Source: Pseudomonadota bacterium
GTDB lineage: Bacteria; Pseudomonadota; Gammaproteobacteria; Acidiferrobacterales; Acidiferrobacteraceae
Direction: 5' to 3'
DNA length: 64,000 bases
Assembly: GCA_021794275.1 (NCBI GenBank)
Contig: JAJYRD010000073.1
Coordinates: 17,180 to 81,179, forward strand
Part shown: positions 1-9,663 of the stretch, piece by piece
Position numbering within the stretch: position 1 is the stretch's first letter
Layout of the letters: every line of letters begins with the position of its first letter
The notes under the pieces: generated by a model
Told to the model about the DNA's origin: nothing
Databases searched by the model: none
What the model saw: only the letters and a program-made list of their open reading frames with translations
Position numbers and translations under genes: made by a program

Positions 1-1929
1 CGCCACCTCCACCGCCGGAGGGATGGGCGCCATCCGCGTCTTGAGGGCGTCCTGGCGCCCCTTTAGGAGATAATCATAGATGGCCGTAAAGGCAAGGACG
101 TTCTTCACATAGCCGCGAGTCTGGCGGTAAGGGATGGTCTCGATCCAGATGTCCGCCGGGAGGGGGTGCCTGACCGGCAACCACGAGATCGCGGCGGTAG
201 GACCGGCGTTGTAGGCGGCCGTCGCCACCGGCTCCTCCCCGCGCGCTCGAAGAAGGACGTCCGCCAGGTAGCGTGTCCCCACATCCACGTTATTGGCGAC
301 GTCGATGAGGTCGCGATCGCCCGTGATCGGCAGATGAATTTCGCGGGCGGTGATGAATCCGGTTTCGGGCATGAGCTGCATGAGGCCGAGGGCCCCCACG
401 TCGGACCGTGCATCAAAAATAAACGCGCTCTCCTGGCGGATGATGCCGTACACCCAGGCCGGGTCGATCTTGTTGCGCCCGGCATCGGCCTCTATGAGGG
501 AGCGGTAAAGCAGTGGGAAGCGGATGGCGAGCGCGTGCTTGGCCTCGGTGCCGGCGACCGTGAGGATAGCGCAGTCGCCCCAACCCCAACGCGAGGCGAG
601 CAGGCCCGCAGCCTCGATCCGATGCTCGGAGAGACCGCGCAGGGTCTGAAACCACAGAGCGCGTGCCTCGCGATGTTGATGCAGCCGGAAGAGTTCGTGG
701 GCTAGGCGGATGCCCGGGAGGCGGTCGACGGACTGGATCACGCCATCCGGCTCGGTCAGGGGGATGTTGGGAATATGATAAGGCAGACCAAGCCTGTCGG
801 CGGCCAGGAACCCGTAATAGCCAAAATGCCCGGCAAGCTTCACGAAGATCGCGTGCGCCTGGCCCTTATGGCCCATGGCCGCCAGCGCCCGCGCCCGCCA
901 ATACTGCCATTCGTGCGCCTTTTGCGTCGCGTGCGGCATGGCGTCTATGAACATCAGGACGTCGCTCCACGCCCGCTCGCGCAGGGCCGCGCGCACTCGC
1001 CAGCGCTCGAGCTGACCCTTGCCCTGGCCGTCGGGCACCGCCGCCGACAGCCAAGACAAGGCCTCGGGGAGATGATCGGCCGCGCCGATCAGTCCAAGCC
1101 CACGCAGGACGTAGTTATTGTCCTCGCCCAATACCGGCTGCTTTGCCCGCAGTCGCTGCCAGAGCGCCATGGCGAGGGTGGGACTGCGATAACCGAGCGA
1201 CACCACCGCCTGGCGCACGATGTGGCGGGCGCGCTTGCGCGTGAGCGGATAATCGAGGTGCGCCAGGGTATGGGCGGGATGCGCCGAAAGCGCGAGCCAC
1301 CGCTCAACCCATAACGCATGGATGGGGGACAGCGCCGGTCGCAGGCGCCTCAAGAGCTTCGCGTTGCCCGCGCGCATGGCAAGTAAGGCGCGCGCCCACA
1401 GATGAGCCTCGTCGGCGCCGCCCGCGCGCAGCCAGCGCGTGGTAACCCCTTGGCAGCTGCGCGGCAGCGACTGTCCGGTGAGCCATACTGCCTTCACGGA
1501 TGCCGCCACGTCCTGCCCGCCGCGCGCGCGGGCGGCGAGATCGTCGCAGTGCAGGGCGACATCGGAGTTCAAAGCCGGCACATAGAAGGCGAGAAAGCGC
1601 TTGTCTTCGTGTCGGTGGGCCAGGAACTTCAGCCATGTGCGCCTGAGTTTCGCGGCGACCGGGAGCTGGCCGTGCCGCGCGAGAAAGGCGGCGACCGCTT
1701 GCGGCCGGTCATGGCGCATACGGTCCATAAGGTAATGGTAGCGGAGATAAGGGCGCGCGATATAACCGTCCATCTCACGGTACAGCTCCCGGAAGCGGTC
1801 GTAGCGCTCCTCGTTCAGCGCCGTGAGGGCATGTAGGTAACGGGCCCGGTCAAGCCCCACGGAGGTGGTACCGGCGTGAGCCATGCTGGACAACGCCAGG
1901 GCGAGAACGAAGATTCGGACGACGCGCAC
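1..1929 (-). CDS. slt: soluble lytic murein transglycosylase Slt, 3' end cut by window edge
   Basis: Cleaves the MurNAc-GlcNAc bond of peptidoglycan in the periplasm, leaving 1,6-anhydro ends. The frame is open from a GTG at 1929 to base 1 (643 codons), so nearly the full length of the family (E. coli Slt is about 645 residues) is present and only the last few residues and the stop lie outside. An in-frame TAG lies a short way upstream, so GTG is the first usable start. The N-terminus is a signal peptide (VRVVRIFVLALALSSMAHA). A long alpha-helical superhelix follows, then a C-terminal goose-lysozyme-like domain with WVYGIIRQESAF, catalytic Glu about residue 500, then GALGLMQLMP and VATAAYNAGP. 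It is divergent from the aldehyde dehydrogenase gene, 68 bp away. Confidence 0.93.
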   Translation of the reverse strand, partial: MRVVRIFVLALALSSMAHAGTTSVGLDRARYLHALTALNEERYDRFRELYREMDGYIARPYLRYHYLMDRMRHDRPQAVAAFLARHGQLPVAAKLRRTWLKFLAHRHEDKRFLAFYVPALNSDVALHCDDLAARARGGQDVAASVKAVWLTGQSLPRSCQGVTTRWLRAGGADEAHLWARALLAMRAGNAKLLRRLRPALSPIHALWVERWLALSAHPAHTLAHLDYPLTRKRARHIVRQAVVSLGYRSPTLAMALWQRLRAKQPVLGEDNNYVLRGLGLIGAADHLPEALSWLSAAVPDGQGKGQLERWRVRAALRERAWSDVLMFIDAMPHATQKAHEWQYWRARALAAMGHKGQAHAIFVKLAGHFGYYGFLAADRLGLPYHIPNIPLTEPDGVIQSVDRLPGIRLAHELFRLHQHREARALWFQTLRGLSEHRIEAAGLLASRWGWGDCAILTVAGTEAKHALAIRFPLLYRSLIEADAGRNKIDPAWVYGIIRQESAFIFDARSDVGALGLMQLMPETGFITAREIHLPITGDRDLIDVANNVDVGTRYLADVLLRARGEEPVATAAYNAGPTAAISWLPVRHPLPADIWIETIPYRQTRGYVKNVLAFTAIYDYLLKGRQDALKTRMAPIPPAVEVA

Positions 1930-1997
1930 GGGCCTGACTGTGGTGACGAGATGAAACTACTATACTTGAGCCCACGAACCGTGCAAAGGATCGCATC

Positions 1998-3365
1998 ATG
2001 CCATTCGACAGCATCAATCCGGCGACCGACGAAAGGGTCGCAAGCTTTCCCGAAACAAGCGCTGAGGAACTGGAGACGGCACTGGGACGGGCCACACGCG
2101 CGGCGTCGGAGTGGCGAAGACGCAGCGCAAGGGAACGCGGCGCGCTCCTGCAGGCAACCGCCGCCGTACTGCGCACCGACTTGGAGCGCTACGCAAAGAT
2201 CATCACCCTCGAGGTCGGAAAACCCATAGTGGAGGCCCGCGCCGAGATCGAGAAATGCGCGTGGGCCTGCGATTATTACGCCGAATACGGCGAGCGCATG
2301 CTGCAAGACGAGGAAGTCGACATCCCGGAGGCGCGCGCCTCCGTCGCCTTCCTGCCGCTTGGCGTCGTTCTTGCCGTCATGCCGTGGAACTTCCCCTTCT
2401 GGCAGGTATTCCGCTTCGCGACCGCCGCGCTCACGGCCGGCAATGCGGCACTCCTGAAGCATGCCGCCAACGTCCCGCAGTGCGCCTTGGCAATCGCCGA
2501 GGTCTTCGGCCGGGCCTGCGCCCCCGAAGGGCTTTTCCAATCCCTGCTGATCCGCGCCCAGGCGGTCACGACCCTGATAGAGGACCCGCGCGTGCACGCC
2601 GTGACCCTCACCGGCAGCGAAGCGGCGGGACGCGCGGTGGCGGCGGCTGCCGGGCGGGCGCTAAAGAAGACAGTGCTCGAACTCGGCGGGTCGGACGCCT
2701 TCATAGTACTCGCCGACGCCGACCTCGACCGGGCTGCCGAATCGGCCGTGCGGTCCCGCTATCAGAATGCCGGGCAGAGCTGCATTGCGGCGAAGCGCCT
2801 CATCCTCGTGGATGCGATCGCTGAGCCCTTTCTTGAGCGATTCGAGGCGCGGGTCCGGGCCTTGAAGGTGGGCGACCCGCGCGACGAGACCGTGCTCATG
2901 GGGCCGCTCGCCCGCCGCGATCTGCGCGCCGCCCTCCATGAACAAGTGACAGAAGCATTAAGCCAGGGAGCAGTCGCGCGGCTCGGATGCCGGATCCCCG
3001 CAGGCCCCGGCAGCTACTATCCGCCCTCAATTCTCGACCACGTGCGCCCAGGGATGCGGGCCTATGGCGAGGAGCTCTTTGGGCCTGTGGCCATCGTCTT
3101 GCGCGCGCGCGACACGGAACACGCGCTCGCGCAGGCCAACGACAACCGCTATGGCCTAGGGGCGAGTCTCTGGACGCAAGACATGGTCCAGGGGGCGGCA
3201 CTCGCGAGGCGCCTGGAGTCGGGGTCCAGTTTCGTGAATGCGATGGTGAAAAGCGATCCCAGGGTTCCCTTCGGCGGCGTGAAGGCCTCGGGTTACGGAC
3301 GCGAACTCGCCCTCTACGGCGTCCGCGAATTCATGAACATCAAAACCTTATGGATCGCCCGCTGA
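1998..3365 (+). CDS. aldehyde dehydrogenase, succinate-semialdehyde dehydrogenase type (Sad/YneI-like)
   Basis: NAD(P)-dependent oxidation of an aldehyde to its acid; the short form (455 residues) resembles E. coli Sad (YneI), which oxidises succinate semialdehyde. The cofactor-binding PWNFPFWQ motif is near residue 130, the catalytic-base motif LELGGSD has Glu228, and the nucleophile is Cys262 in GQSCIAAKR. The C-terminal [13 protein letters not shown] motif is complete. The ATG at 1998 gives the normal family N-terminus. It stands alone between slt (divergent) and a convergent outer-membrane gene, so context does not fix the substrate. Enzyme class is certain; succinate semialdehyde as substrate is inferred from size and motifs. 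Confidence 0.88.
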   Translation: MPFDSINPATDERVASFPETSAEELETALGRATRAASEWRRRSARERGALLQATAAVLRTDLERYAKIITLEVGKPIVEARAEIEKCAWACDYYAEYGERMLQDEEVDIPEARASVAFLPLGVVLAVMPWNFPFWQVFRFATAALTAGNAALLKHAANVPQCALAIAEVFGRACAPEGLFQSLLIRAQAVTTLIEDPRVHAVTLTGSEAAGRAVAAAAGRALKKTVLELGGSDAFIVLADADLDRAAESAVRSRYQNAGQSCIAAKRLILVDAIAEPFLERFEARVRALKVGDPRDETVLMGPLARRDLRAALHEQVTEALSQGAVARLGCRIPAGPGSYYPPSILDHVRPGMRAYGEELFGPVAIVLRARDTEHALAQANDNRYGLGASLWTQDMVQGAALARRLESGSSFVNAMVKSDPRVPFGGVKASGYGRELALYGVREFMNIKTLWIAR

Positions 3366-3414
3366 GGCCCCCGCGGTCGGCCTCGCCCGGCTCCGGCCGC
3401 GGGGAAGGCGCGGG

Positions 3415-3996
3415 TTAGAACCGCAGCACGAGGCTGCCGCTATAGAGCTGTGTGTTGTTGTTTGGGATGCGGAACTCCTGCCATTGTCCGCGTAGCGCCA
3501 CATGCCGGGTAAAGTAATACTGGACGCCAGCCCCGTAATCAGGGTGCGTCCCATCGCGCTTGACGGTGGTGGATACCGGCGTCATCGTGCGTGTGTGAAA
3601 CCGCGAGGCACCGCCTTCGATGAAGACCGAGAAGCGCGGCGTAAACGGAAAGGCGAGCAACGCGTTTAGGTCGTAGCCCCGGTTGCGCACCTTCTCCGAC
3701 CCCACTGCGGTCGATATGGTGTCGGTGCCAAAATCCTGGTAACCCGCCTGGATTGCAAAGAAGCGATTGAAGGCGAGACCGACGAAGGCCTTCCACGCCC
3801 CCTGTGTGCGATGAAGGTTGACGAAGGGTTTTGGAATACCGCCATTGCTGAGCCCGCGATTGCGCGCGGCACCGCCACCTGCCCCGATGTAGAGCCCGGT
3901 TTGCGAGAAACCGCCGTTGTAGGCCAACGCGATCACCGGCGCGAGAGTCAACGCCGCCGCTATCCCTGTCTTAAAAAACGCTCCTTTTCTGATCAT
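3415..3996 (-). CDS. small outer-membrane beta-barrel protein (OmpA-barrel-like)
   Basis: A 193-residue protein with a signal peptide (MIRKGAFFKTGIAAALTLA, cleavage near ALA-YNGG) and alternating amphipathic strands. It ends in LVLRF, the terminal aromatic expected for BAM-inserted barrels. Glycine-rich strands such as LYIGAGGGAA and the size suggest an eight-stranded OmpA/OmpW-type barrel. The ATG at 3996 is chosen over an upstream ATG at 4050 because GGAGGAC lies 6 bases before it and the signal peptide begins there. No function can be assigned. Confidence 0.75.
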   Translation of the reverse strand: MIRKGAFFKTGIAAALTLAPVIALAYNGGFSQTGLYIGAGGGAARNRGLSNGGIPKPFVNLHRTQGAWKAFVGLAFNRFFAIQAGYQDFGTDTISTAVGSEKVRNRGYDLNALLAFPFTPRFSVFIEGGASRFHTRTMTPVSTTVKRDGTHPDYGAGVQYYFTRHVALRGQWQEFRIPNNNTQLYSGSLVLRF

Positions 3997-4093
3997 AGCC
4001 GTCCTCCGTTTTTGACTTCCTACGGTTGGACAAGAAAATCTCCTGCCCATTTTCAGAAACCGCCATTCTAGGGGCGCGGCTCGGAGCGCGTAT

Positions 4094-4109
4094 CCGCCTT
4101 AAGAGGCGG
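4094..4109. other. short perfect hairpin downstream of rlmI
   Basis: CCGCCT-TAAG-AGGCGG forms a 6-bp stem with a 4-base loop, about 55 bases beyond the rlmI stop and before the outer-membrane gene on the same strand. There is no T run, so it is at most a weak or Rho-assisted terminator or an RNA-stabilising hairpin. Confidence 0.35.
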
Positions 4110-4162
4110 TTCAGCTTGCAGAATTTCTGCCAGGGGGGTGCGCAGCCGAGTGACGACCGGCG

Positions 4163-5359
4163 CTAGGAGGCCGACAAGGAACGCGCGACGAAGGCCTTCA
4201 GGTAGGCGGTCTCCGGGATCGCCGGATGGACCGGATGGTCGGGCCCCTGCCCGCCCTCGTCCACGAACTGGAGCCCGCGCTTCATGCGCGAGGCCGCCTG
4301 TGCCACCGCCCGCGAGAGGGCATGACGCTCGAGGTGATGCGAACACGACGCCGAAAGCAGGACCCCGCCCACGCCCAAGACCGCGAGCGCGGCCTCGTTG
4401 AGTCGCTGATAGGCCGCCAACCCCGCCTCGTAGTCCTTGCGGCGCTTGATGAGGGCCGGAGGATCAACGATGACCACATCGAAGCGCTCCCCCGCGCCGC
4501 GCATTTCTCGCAAGACATCGAAGACATCGCCCTGAATCGTGTGAACGTGTCCCGCCACCCCATTATCGGCGGCGTTGCCGCGCGCATACGACAGCGCGCG
4601 CTCGGAGGCATCCACCAGGGTCACATGATCGGCCCCGTGAGCGGCGGCCTGGATCCCGAAGCCGCCCACGTAGGTGAAGAGGTCCAGGACGCGGGTGTGC
4701 GTGACGTACGGCAGGAGCCGCGCACGGTTCGGCCGCTGGTCATAGAACCACCCGGTCTTCTGACCCGCGCTGAGCGCCACCTGAAAGCGGCAGCTGCCCT
4801 CGACGACCGTAGTCTCGGCCGGCGGCTCGCCGAGCGCCGCCTCGACATAGGCGGGAAGACCCTCGAGGGCGCGACTTGCCGTATCGTTACGCAGAAGGAT
4901 ATTGGCCGGACGGGCAACCCGCTCCAGGGCCTCGATCACGAGCGGCTTCAGGCGCTCCATACCGGCGGTGGTGAACTGCGCGACCAGCGTGTCGCCATAG
5001 CGATCGACGATCAGACCCGGGAGGCCGTCGGCCTCCCCGAAAACGAGCCGATAGAAGGGTTGACCAAAGGCGCGCTCGCGCCAGGCGAGCGCATCCTGTA
5101 ATCGCGCGACGAGCAGATCCCGCCCGATGATTGCGCGCGGATCAGCGCTCATGAGCCGCACGCTTATGAGGGATTTCGGGTTCACGTAGCCCACCCCCAA
5201 GGGACGCCCGCGGGCGCTCTCGACACGCACGAGATCGCCCGGCGCGAAGGCGGTGAGCACGGTCGCGTCGCAATCGATCTCATTGCTGAACACCCAGAGG
5301 TGACCGGCAAGCAGGCGCCGGTCTTCGCGCGGTCGCAGACGGATGACAGGGAGAGACAT
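4163..5359 (-). CDS. rlmI: 23S rRNA m5C1962 methyltransferase RlmI
   Basis: SAM-dependent methylation of C1962 in 23S rRNA. At 398 residues it matches E. coli RlmI (396). The N-terminal PUA domain starts LRPREDRRLLAGHLWVFSNE. The Rossmann part has FTYVGGFGIQAAAHG (SAM-binding loop), then LVDAS, the DPPALIKRRKD motif and the SCSHHL motif near the C-terminus. The ATG at 5359 is preferred over one 78 bases upstream because the family N-terminus begins there. It is divergent from the DUF255 gene with about 70 bp between the starts, which must hold both promoters. Confidence 0.93.
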   Translation of the reverse strand: MSLPVIRLRPREDRRLLAGHLWVFSNEIDCDATVLTAFAPGDLVRVESARGRPLGVGYVNPKSLISVRLMSADPRAIIGRDLLVARLQDALAWRERAFGQPFYRLVFGEADGLPGLIVDRYGDTLVAQFTTAGMERLKPLVIEALERVARPANILLRNDTASRALEGLPAYVEAALGEPPAETTVVEGSCRFQVALSAGQKTGWFYDQRPNRARLLPYVTHTRVLDLFTYVGGFGIQAAAHGADHVTLVDASERALSYARGNAADNGVAGHVHTIQGDVFDVLREMRGAGERFDVVIVDPPALIKRRKDYEAGLAAYQRLNEAALAVLGVGGVLLSASCSHHLERHALSRAVAQAASRMKRGLQFVDEGGQGPDHPVHPAIPETAYLKAFVARSLSAS

Positions 5360-5429
5360 GGCGTCATTATACCCAAGGAAGGGCGCGCAGCACGGTAAGC
5401 GGCGTACAATCGGGATTTTGGGATGCGCC

Positions 5430-7499
5430 ATGGACACGACCGGACCTAGAAACCGACTCGCAAGCGAAACGAGCCCCTACCTCAGGCAACACGCCGATAA
5501 CCCGGTAGCTTGGCAACCATGGGACGATCAGGCCCTGCGGGAGGCACGCGAGGCCGACAAGCCGATCCTGCTATCGGTCGGCTACTCGGCGTGCCACTGG
5601 TGCCACGTCATGGCCCATGAATCCTTCGAGGACGACCGCGTGGCCGCGGTCATGAACCGCCTGTTCGTATGCATCAAGGTCGACCGCGAAGAGCGGCCGG
5701 ATCTGGACCGGGTCTATCAGGCGGCCCACAATCTGCTCGCGCGCCGGGCCGGCGGCTGGCCGCTCACCATGTTCCTGGCGCCCGACGACCTAGCGCCGTT
5801 TTTCGGGGGGACCTACTTCCCGAAAGAATCGCGCTTCGGGCTGCCGGCGTTCCCCGACCTGCTGGTCCAGGTGGAGCGCTACTTCCGGGAACATCGTGCC
5901 GAACTTGCCGCGCAGGGACCGCAATTGCGCGAGGTCCTGAGGACTGAAGGACGCGTAGATGCCGGTGGCGGCGCTGAACGATCGGGCGCGTCGCAGGCCT
6001 TGCGCGCGCTCACTGAACTCAAAGGGCAATTCGACACCGCGAACGGCGGGTTCGGGGGCGCCCCCAAGTTCCCGCACCCAGGTGGCGTGCGTCGGCTGCT
6101 GCTCGCCTCCCCCGGCAAGCCCGATCCCGAGGCGCTGTCGATGGCGCGCGTGACCCTACGTGCCATGGCCGACCGCGGGCTCCACGATCACCTCGAAGGG
6201 GGCTTTTTCCGGTATAGCGTCGACGCAGAATGGCACATCCCGCACTTCGAGAAGATGCTCTACGACAACGCCCAATTGATTCCGCTCTATGCCGAAGCCT
6301 TCATGGCCACGGGCGACGATCGCTTCCGCGAGGTTGCGGTCGCTGCGGGCGACTGGGTGCTCGATGCCATGCAGGCCCCCGAGGGCGGCTATTACGCCAC
6401 CCTGGATGCCGACAGCGACGGCGAGGAAGGGGCCTTTTATCTCTGGCAAAGATCACAGATCGAGGCAGAGCTCGATAAGGACGACGCCGCGGTGGTGGTC
6501 CCGTATTTCGGGCTCGACCAGGCCCCGAACTTCGAAGGGCGCGCCCATCACCTCATGATCGCAAGCTCCCTCGCGGACATCGCCGTGCGCCTAGGCCTTT
6601 CGGAAGACGACGCCAGCAAGCGTCTGGCGCAGGCACGCGTCAAGCTCGCCGGTGTCCGCGCGACACGCCCAAAACCTGGCCTCGACGACAAGATTTTGAC
6701 GGCGTGGAACGGGCTTACGATCAAGGCGCTGGCGCGCGCCGGGCGCCTGTTGGGCGTCCCGCGCTTCGTGGACTCGGCGCAACGGGCCTGCGACCGGATA
6801 CGCCGGGATCTCTGGGACGGCACGCGTCTCTCCGCCGTGACGAAAGACGGATGTAAGAGCCCCTACGGCTACCTGGACGACTACGCCTTTCTACTCGATG
6901 GCGTGCTCGAACTCATGATGACGCGCTGGCGCGACGGCGATCTGGCCTTCGCGCAGACCTTGGCTGGACGCATGATCGCGGATTTTGTCGATGGCGAAGA
7001 AGGCGGGTTCTACTTCACGGCCCGCGACCATGACACGCCCCTCTATCGGCCCAAAACCTTCTCCGACGATGCGCTGCCCTCCGGTAATGCAGTGGCCGCC
7101 TCTGCGCTCCTGCGCCTTGCCCACCTGCTCGCCTGCCCCGTGCTCGAGGCCCCCGCGCGGCGGGCCGTAGAGGCCGGCATGGGAGCACTTGCGCAATACC
7201 CCTCGATGCACGCTGCGCTGATAGAGTCCTGGGAGGACGCAACCGACCCGCCGGCCCTTATTGTCCTGCGCGGGGCGCCGGGCCCTCTCGCCCGGTGGCA
7301 CGAACGTGCCCAGAAAGACTTCGCGCCACGCCGCCTGGTGTTCGCCATCCCCGAGGACGCGCGCGATCTGCCGGAGGGGCTCGCGGCTCGCGCCCCGGCA
7401 GGCCCCGTGGTGGCCTACGCCTGCCAGGGCCTGCATTGCGAGGCGCCGGTGACCGACGAGGATGAATTCGAGGCCTTGCTCGCGCGCACCGCGGCTTAA
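5430..7499 (+). CDS. thioredoxin-domain protein of the DUF255/YyaL (SPATA20) family
   Basis: A 689-residue cytosolic protein. The N-terminal DUF255 thioredoxin-like domain has the motif SACHWCHVMAHESF with Cys55 and Cys58. The remainder is a six-hairpin-glycosidase-like alpha/alpha barrel (for example HFEKMLYDNAQL and YGYLDDYAF). Length is typical. The biochemical role of the family is not established. Start ATG at 5430 (MDTTGPRNRLASETSPYL) matches the conserved family beginning; the frame is open further upstream but without family sequence. It ends 29 bases before the rhodanese gene and may be co-transcribed with it. Confidence 0.9.
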   Translation: MDTTGPRNRLASETSPYLRQHADNPVAWQPWDDQALREAREADKPILLSVGYSACHWCHVMAHESFEDDRVAAVMNRLFVCIKVDREERPDLDRVYQAAHNLLARRAGGWPLTMFLAPDDLAPFFGGTYFPKESRFGLPAFPDLLVQVERYFREHRAELAAQGPQLREVLRTEGRVDAGGGAERSGASQALRALTELKGQFDTANGGFGGAPKFPHPGGVRRLLLASPGKPDPEALSMARVTLRAMADRGLHDHLEGGFFRYSVDAEWHIPHFEKMLYDNAQLIPLYAEAFMATGDDRFREVAVAAGDWVLDAMQAPEGGYYATLDADSDGEEGAFYLWQRSQIEAELDKDDAAVVVPYFGLDQAPNFEGRAHHLMIASSLADIAVRLGLSEDDASKRLAQARVKLAGVRATRPKPGLDDKILTAWNGLTIKALARAGRLLGVPRFVDSAQRACDRIRRDLWDGTRLSAVTKDGCKSPYGYLDDYAFLLDGVLELMMTRWRDGDLAFAQTLAGRMIADFVDGEEGGFYFTARDHDTPLYRPKTFSDDALPSGNAVAASALLRLAHLLACPVLEAPARRAVEAGMGALAQYPSMHAALIESWEDATDPPALIVLRGAPGPLARWHERAQKDFAPRRLVFAIPEDARDLPEGLAARAPAGPVVAYACQGLHCEAPVTDEDEFEALLARTAA

Positions 7500-7528
7500 A
7501 GAATAACGACACCGTGGAGGAACCCGTC

Positions 7529-7918
7529 ATGCCCATGAGTCTCGGCGACTTCATAGCGCAGGCCCGCAGCCGTATCCAGGAAATTGCGCCCGACGAACTC
7601 GACAACCTCATCGAGGACAATGAGGCAATTCTCATAGTCGATATCCGCGAGCCCGCCGAGTTCGAGGCCGGCCACATCCCAGGCGCGATCCTGATCCCGC
7701 GCGGGACCCTTGAGGGGGCGGCGGATCCCAGGAGCCCGCACAGGGTGGAGCCCTTGTGCTCAGCCCAGGAGCGGACCGTGGTCCTTTATTGCGAGTCGGG
7801 CGCCCGCAGCGCGCTTGCCGCCGACACCCTGCAACAGATGGGTTTTGCCAATGTCTCGAGTCTGGCCGGTGGCTGCGTGCTGTGGGAGGCGGAGGGATTG
7901 GTGTTGGTCGGGGCCTAG
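7529..7918 (+). CDS. rhodanese-domain protein
   Basis: A single rhodanese domain of 129 residues, likely a sulfur carrier or sulfurtransferase in the cytosol. Cys88 in the active loop YCESGARSA and the DIREPAEFEAGHIPGA motif are intact. The start is ATG 7529, with GGAGG 8 bases upstream; a GTG in frame at 7514 overlaps that Shine-Dalgarno sequence. It follows the DUF255 gene closely, and both carry redox or sulfur-handling cysteines. Confidence 0.9.
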   Translation: MPMSLGDFIAQARSRIQEIAPDELDNLIEDNEAILIVDIREPAEFEAGHIPGAILIPRGTLEGAADPRSPHRVEPLCSAQERTVVLYCESGARSALAADTLQQMGFANVSSLAGGCVLWEAEGLVLVGA

Positions 7919-8008
7919 GCGCGGCTTCGTCCGCATGTGCGGCGAACGATAGCCCGATCCGCCTCCTTACTCCACTGCGTAGAGTGGGGCACGAGGAGCA
8001 GACACCCC

Positions 8009-8677
8009 ATGCCCTACCATCGCATCCTTTCCAGCCTCGCTTGGGCATCGCTCGCCCTCGCGTTGGCATCTGCGGCTTTCATCGCCATCGACATTGCGAT
8101 GGGTCGCCGCCAGCCCATGAAGATCATGGAGATCGTATGGCCCGTGACCGGCCTGTATATGGGGCCGCTCGGCCTGCTCTTCTATCTATGGTTCGGACGC
8201 GCAAGGCGCGATGGCGGGGCAGGGCCGCCCAAACCCTTCTGGCAAAGCGTCTTCTTGTCCGCAAGCCACTGCGGAGGCGGCTGTACGCTCGGGGATATCA
8301 TCTCGGAGGGGACGCTGTATTTCGTGGGCGGTCGCATCGCGGGAAGCGCGCTGCTCACATCCTATGTGGGCGACTTCAGCGTGGCCTATGTCCTTGGCGT
8401 CTGGTTTCAGTACCTGCCGATACGCGCCGCCCGGCGTATCACACGCCAGGACGCGGTCGTGGCCGCCATAAAGGCCGACACCCTCTCGCTGTGCGCCTTC
8501 GAGGCCGGGCTTTTCGCGTGGATGGCCCTCGTACAAAGGGTCTGGTTCACATCGGGTCTGAGGGCGGATGAGCCGGTGTTTTGGTTCATGATGCAACTCG
8601 GCATGTGCGCGGGCTTCCTCACCACCTATCCTGCGAACCGCTGGCTTGTCCGCCATGGCATCAAGGAGGGGATGTGA
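8009..8677 (+). CDS. DUF4396 multi-pass membrane protein
   Basis: A 222-residue inner-membrane protein with about five hydrophobic segments. The DUF4396 signature SASHCGGGCTLGDII lies near residue 90, and its His/Cys cluster in or next to the membrane suggests metal or copper handling, but no function is proven. GAGGAG lies 10 bases before ATG 8009; the frame runs further upstream without family sequence. It ends with MQLGMCAGFLTTYPANRWL, typical of the family. Confidence 0.85.
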   Translation: MPYHRILSSLAWASLALALASAAFIAIDIAMGRRQPMKIMEIVWPVTGLYMGPLGLLFYLWFGRARRDGGAGPPKPFWQSVFLSASHCGGGCTLGDIISEGTLYFVGGRIAGSALLTSYVGDFSVAYVLGVWFQYLPIRAARRITRQDAVVAAIKADTLSLCAFEAGLFAWMALVQRVWFTSGLRADEPVFWFMMQLGMCAGFLTTYPANRWLVRHGIKEGM

Positions 8678-8693
8678 GCGCGCGCCGCCCGCC

Positions 8694-9647
8694 TCAGCCC
8701 CGTTGAGCGACCGGCGCCTCGGCGGCGGGCCGGGCCGCAGTCTCCTTGCTTCGCCCGAACCATTGGACGAAGGCGGCGCGCGGCGGGGCCGCATGGGCCT
8801 CGGCGAGAGTCCGCCGGTCTTCCATCGTGTGCTCGTGGAAATTGCCGACGTTGCGCGCCAAGGCCTCCTGGGAGCGCTCCATGAGCCCGAGATAGGCGTC
8901 GGCGTCCAAGGGCATCTCCAATTCCCGGCGGATGGCGACATTGGCACGCACGACCAACGCCCCGAAGGCGATGCCGGCATGGGCCGCGTCGCGCAGTAAT
9001 TTGGCCTCGGCGGCCAACAGCGCCTCTTTCAAGGAACGCATGCGCTCGATGGCGCCCTCGATGGCGGTCTGGGCCTCGGTCAATATCTGGTTCTGTACGT
9101 CCCAGAAGGCCGACTGGGTGGCCTGCGCCTGGTCCATCTCGCGCATCCGCGCGAGCGCCTCATCGCGGCGCCCACCGGCCGCCTCGATCAAGAGTTCCTG
9201 GGCCTTGACCTCCTCCTTCAGCCGCTTCACCGGCAATTGCTCGACTCCGAGATCGGCAACGCTGCGCACGAAGAACTCGTTGGCCGCGACGATCGCCTGT
9301 ACAGTCGGCATGGACCCCACGATATGCACCTTGTTCAAGTCGCCGCCTATGCCACGGATGAGCGCCTCATGCTGATCCGCATCGAGGTCATCGCGCGCAA
9401 AGGCCGCCAGATACTCCTGGGCGTGAGCCAAGGCCTCCGCCGACTTGAGATAGACCTCACGGCGCAGCGCCATGTCACGCTCGCGATCACGCATAAGGGC
9501 ATCATGACGCAGCCGCTCGGTGTTGCGTTCGGACTCACTGCGATTTTGCATATAGAGCCCGCTTAGCGTGATGGTCGAGCCGGTCGTGATCGCATAAAAA
9601 ATGGCCGGCACGGACTTCAGCAAGGCAAACACCGATTCCAGCAACAT
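8694..9647 (-). CDS. uncharacterised membrane-anchored coiled-coil protein
   Basis: 317 residues. One hydrophobic N-terminal segment (LKSVPAIFYAITTGSTITLS) is followed by a charged, largely alpha-helical body with heptad-like stretches around residues 130-230 (for example RLKEEVKAQELLIEAAGGRRDE). The C-terminal tail is Ala/Pro-rich. No enzymatic motif is visible and I do not recognise the family. A GAGGAC sequence lies about 9 bases before the ATG. It runs in the same direction as the PfkB-type kinase gene and begins 16 bases after that gene ends, so they may be an operon. Confidence 0.7.
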   Translation of the reverse strand: MLLESVFALLKSVPAIFYAITTGSTITLSGLYMQNRSESERNTERLRHDALMRDRERDMALRREVYLKSAEALAHAQEYLAAFARDDLDADQHEALIRGIGGDLNKVHIVGSMPTVQAIVAANEFFVRSVADLGVEQLPVKRLKEEVKAQELLIEAAGGRRDEALARMREMDQAQATQSAFWDVQNQILTEAQTAIEGAIERMRSLKEALLAAEAKLLRDAAHAGIAFGALVVRANVAIRRELEMPLDADAYLGLMERSQEALARNVGNFHEHTMEDRRTLAEAHAAPPRAAFVQWFGRSKETAARPAAEAPVAQRG

Positions 9648-9663
9648 GGGGGGATGTCCTCAG